Below, in pieces: positions 62,555 through 64,000 of a stretch of DNA of 64,000 nt; the stretch's first letter is position 1; every line of letters starts with the position of its first letter. The stretch is from Planctomycetota bacterium. GTDB lineage: Bacteria > Planctomycetota > UBA1135 > GCA-002686595. The translations under genes were made by a program, and so were the position numbers. The DNA is taken from NCBI GenBank assembly GCA_016712565.1, contig JADJQU010000003.1, positions 620,001 to 684,000 of the forward strand, given 5' to 3'. A model generated the notes under the pieces. It saw only the letters and a program-made list of their open reading frames with translations, was not told the origin of the DNA and did no database searches.

Positions 62555-63841
62555 TCACTCATATCGCAGCGCCCGAATCGGGTCCATGTGGGCTGCGCGG
62601 CGCGCGGGGTAGATGCCCGAGAGGATGGCCACGGCCACCGAGATGCCGAGCGCCAGGGCGAAGGACGACCAGGCGACCACGGCCTGCCAGGCCGCGAAGT
62701 GCACCAGGGCCCAAATGGCCCCCAGGCCGAACAGGCAGCCGAACAGCCCCCCCACCACGCCGATGGCGGCGGTCTCGGTCAGGAACTGCAGCAGGATGTC
62801 GTTGCGTCGTGCCCCCATGGCGCGGCGGATGCCGATCTCCTTGGTCCGCTCGGTGATCGTGGCCAACATGATGTTCGCGATCCCGATGCCGCCCACCAGG
62901 AGCGAAATCGCCGCGATCAGCACCATCACGATGTTGAACACGTCCTGGGTTTCCTGCTTCTGGCGCAGGAGTTCCTTGGGCACGACGATCTCGTAGTCCT
63001 TCTTGGGGTGGAAGCGCTGCAGCACCGCCGCGACCACGCTGGCCGTGGGCTCGACGGCGTCGGCGTCGACCGCGCGCACGATCATCTGGTCGAGTTGCAC
63101 GTCCGAGCGCTCCTCGCTGCCTCCGCGGCGCAGGATGGTCATGGTCCCGTAGTCGCGCATGGAGGTCGTGTAGGGGATGTAGACCTCCTGGTGCTGGCCG
63201 TCGATGGACAGGGCCTTCCTCGTGTGGGAGGAGAACTGCGCGTCGTCGAGCACGCCCACGATCCTGAAGGGCTCGACGCCGATGCGCACCTCCAGGCCCA
63301 CGGGGTCGGCCAGCGTCTCGAGTTCGCGGATCAGGCTGGGCCGCACGATGCAGACCTTGGCGGCCTGCGCCGCGTCGATCTCGTTGAAGGTGCGGCCCAG
63401 GCGGACCTGGAGTCCGAAGCTGCGCAGGTGTTCGGGCTCGACGCCCAGGATCGAGCAGTCGATGCCGCGGCTTCCGTGCCACAGGCGTTGGCGCACGATG
63501 TTCACCGGCAGGATGCGCTCCACGGCGGGACAGGTCTTCTCGATGATCTCGCGGTCCTTGAAGGTCAGGCCGTAGCGGTCGATCCAACGCCGGTTCGTGG
63601 TCTGGGGCTTGGACTCCTCCGGCGGCTTGATCGAGTTGACGATGATGTTCTGCACGCCCAGCTCGGCGATGCGCGCCAGGATCTCGGCCCGGGCACCGGC
63701 GCCCACCGCCAGCATGGCGATCACGCTTCCCACGCCGAAGATCATGCCCAGCATGGTCAGGAACGAGCGCAGCTTGTTGCGGCGCAGGTTGCGCACGCCC
63801 AGCAGGAACACCTCGCCCAGCGCGGTGAGGCCGAGGGTCAC
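62555..63841 (-). CDS. MacB-like ABC transporter permease
   Basis: 428 residues from GTG 63841. One N-terminal membrane helix (FLTMLGMIFGVGSVIAMLAVGAGA, residues 27-50) is followed by a ~240-residue periplasmic domain and three C-terminal helices (VFNIVMVLIAAISLLVGGIGIANIM, ETAAIGVVGGLFGCLFGLGAIWALV, SFALALGISVAVAILSGIYPA). The motifs TKEIGIRRAMGARRNDIL and the final YPARRAAHMDPIRALRYE are those of MacB/LolC-like permeases (type VII ABC). The partner ATPase is the gene just upstream. Likely exports a protein or lipid through a mechanotransmission mechanism. Confidence 0.93.
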   Translation of the reverse strand: MTLGLTALGEVFLLGVRNLRRNKLRSFLTMLGMIFGVGSVIAMLAVGAGARAEILARIAELGVQNIIVNSIKPPEESKPQTTNRRWIDRYGLTFKDREIIEKTCPAVERILPVNIVRQRLWHGSRGIDCSILGVEPEHLRSFGLQVRLGRTFNEIDAAQAAKVCIVRPSLIRELETLADPVGLEVRIGVEPFRIVGVLDDAQFSSHTRKALSIDGQHQEVYIPYTTSMRDYGTMTILRRGGSEERSDVQLDQMIVRAVDADAVEPTASVVAAVLQRFHPKKDYEIVVPKELLRQKQETQDVFNIVMVLIAAISLLVGGIGIANIMLATITERTKEIGIRRAMGARRNDILLQFLTETAAIGVVGGLFGCLFGLGAIWALVHFAAWQAVVAWSSFALALGISVAVAILSGIYPARRAAHMDPIRALRYE

Positions 63842-64000
63842 GCCGTGGCCTCCTCGTAGAGCTTCTCCCCCATGCGGCCGTCCTTCATTTCCACGACCCG
63901 CGGCAGTCGGCGCGCGATGTCGGGGTTGTGGGTGACCATGACCAGCGTCCGGCCGCTCTCGTGCAGTTCCCCGAAGAGCCGCAGGACCTTTTCGCCGTTC
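63838..64000 (-). CDS. ABC transporter ATPase, C-terminal end (5' part beyond window)
   Basis: The last ~53 residues (NGEKVLRLFGELHESGRTLVM, VTHNPDIARRLPRVVEMKDG, then a Glu/Lys-rich end) of a LolD/MacB-type ATPase. The H-loop VTHNPDIA is visible; Walker A and B lie beyond the window. Its stop overlaps the permease start (GTGA), so it is the cognate ATPase. Confidence 0.85.
   Translation of the reverse strand, partial: NGEKVLRLFGELHESGRTLVMVTHNPDIARRLPRVVEMKDGRMGEKLYEEATA

Noticed and set aside
62540..62570. TTGACA-N17-TATCGC on the plus strand at 62.54 kb
   Set aside because: It lies at the 3' end of the minus-strand permease and points antisense into it with no gene to serve; a real antisense promoter cannot be excluded but has no other support.

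Overview
The window is very GC-rich (about 70% or more) and densely coded, with genes on both strands and many 1-4 nt ATGA, GTGA, TTGA or TGATG overlaps. I infer a Planctomycetota bacterium, probably a marine lineage of the Saltatorellus/Engelhardtia kind. The support is a sorbosone-dehydrogenase-like/HEAT/cytochrome c fusion of the type common in Planctomycetes and Verrucomicrobia, three secreted proteins sharing a C-terminal 'YCT.K.NSLGC ... RDPGF..PNN' domain that I associate with that group, and abundant alanine/proline-rich secreted proteins. The species assignment is an inference. I see no phage, plasmid, insertion sequence, CRISPR array, rRNA or tRNA.

Layout. 1-5 kb: a partial membrane-anchored helix-hairpin-helix (ComEA-like) protein, a FlhG/MinD-type ATPase, a possible nuclease-like protein, and ruvC divergent from ispD-ispF. 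5-10 kb: a membrane protein and an MsbA-like ABC exporter, then a SurA-like lipoprotein whose reading frame is broken once. 10.5-15.4 kb: a sulfotransferase, a polysaccharide flippase and a glycosyltransferase (surface polysaccharide). 15.4-22.7 kb: a lipoprotein/HEAT-like pair, a metalloprotease, a ROK sugar kinase, an esterase, a GT2 glycosyltransferase and a YdcF-like protein. 22.7-33.5 kb: a long arginine operon read leftwards, argR-argG-(P-loop NTPase)-argC-argD-argF'-argB-argE-argH-DNA methyltransferase, meeting a convergent GIY-YIG gene. 33.6-37.4 kb: a phospholipase D-like protein, a JmjC/cupin-like protein, and a lower-GC membrane protein. 37.2-43.6 kb: a probable operon mgtE-usp-glutaredoxin-heme dehydrogenase-small zinc protein. 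43.7-51.2 kb: a carboxypeptidase-regulatory-like protein, a polytopic membrane protein, the three-gene pyridine nucleotide transhydrogenase, a TPR protein and pckA. 51.6-62.2 kb: three secreted proteins with the shared C-terminal domain, a DUF2167 protein, an epimerase and an HD hydrolase. 62.5-64 kb: a MacB-like permease and the end of its ATPase.

How the genes work together. The arginine operon covers every step from N-acylglutamate to arginine. Its carbamoyltransferase is of the N-acetyl/N-succinylornithine type, so the deacylase (argE) acts after carbamoylation. No ArgA, ArgJ or GNAT gene is present. A DUF1611-like P-loop protein is translationally coupled between argG and argC; it is the most interesting gene here because it is a candidate for the missing acylation step. 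Promoters fall into a recurrent pattern, TTnnnn-N16/17-TAnnnT, often within about 10 nt of the start codon. A dispersed GC-rich repeat occurs in five separate intergenic gaps, and several 9-21 bp units occur as exact or near-exact triplets.
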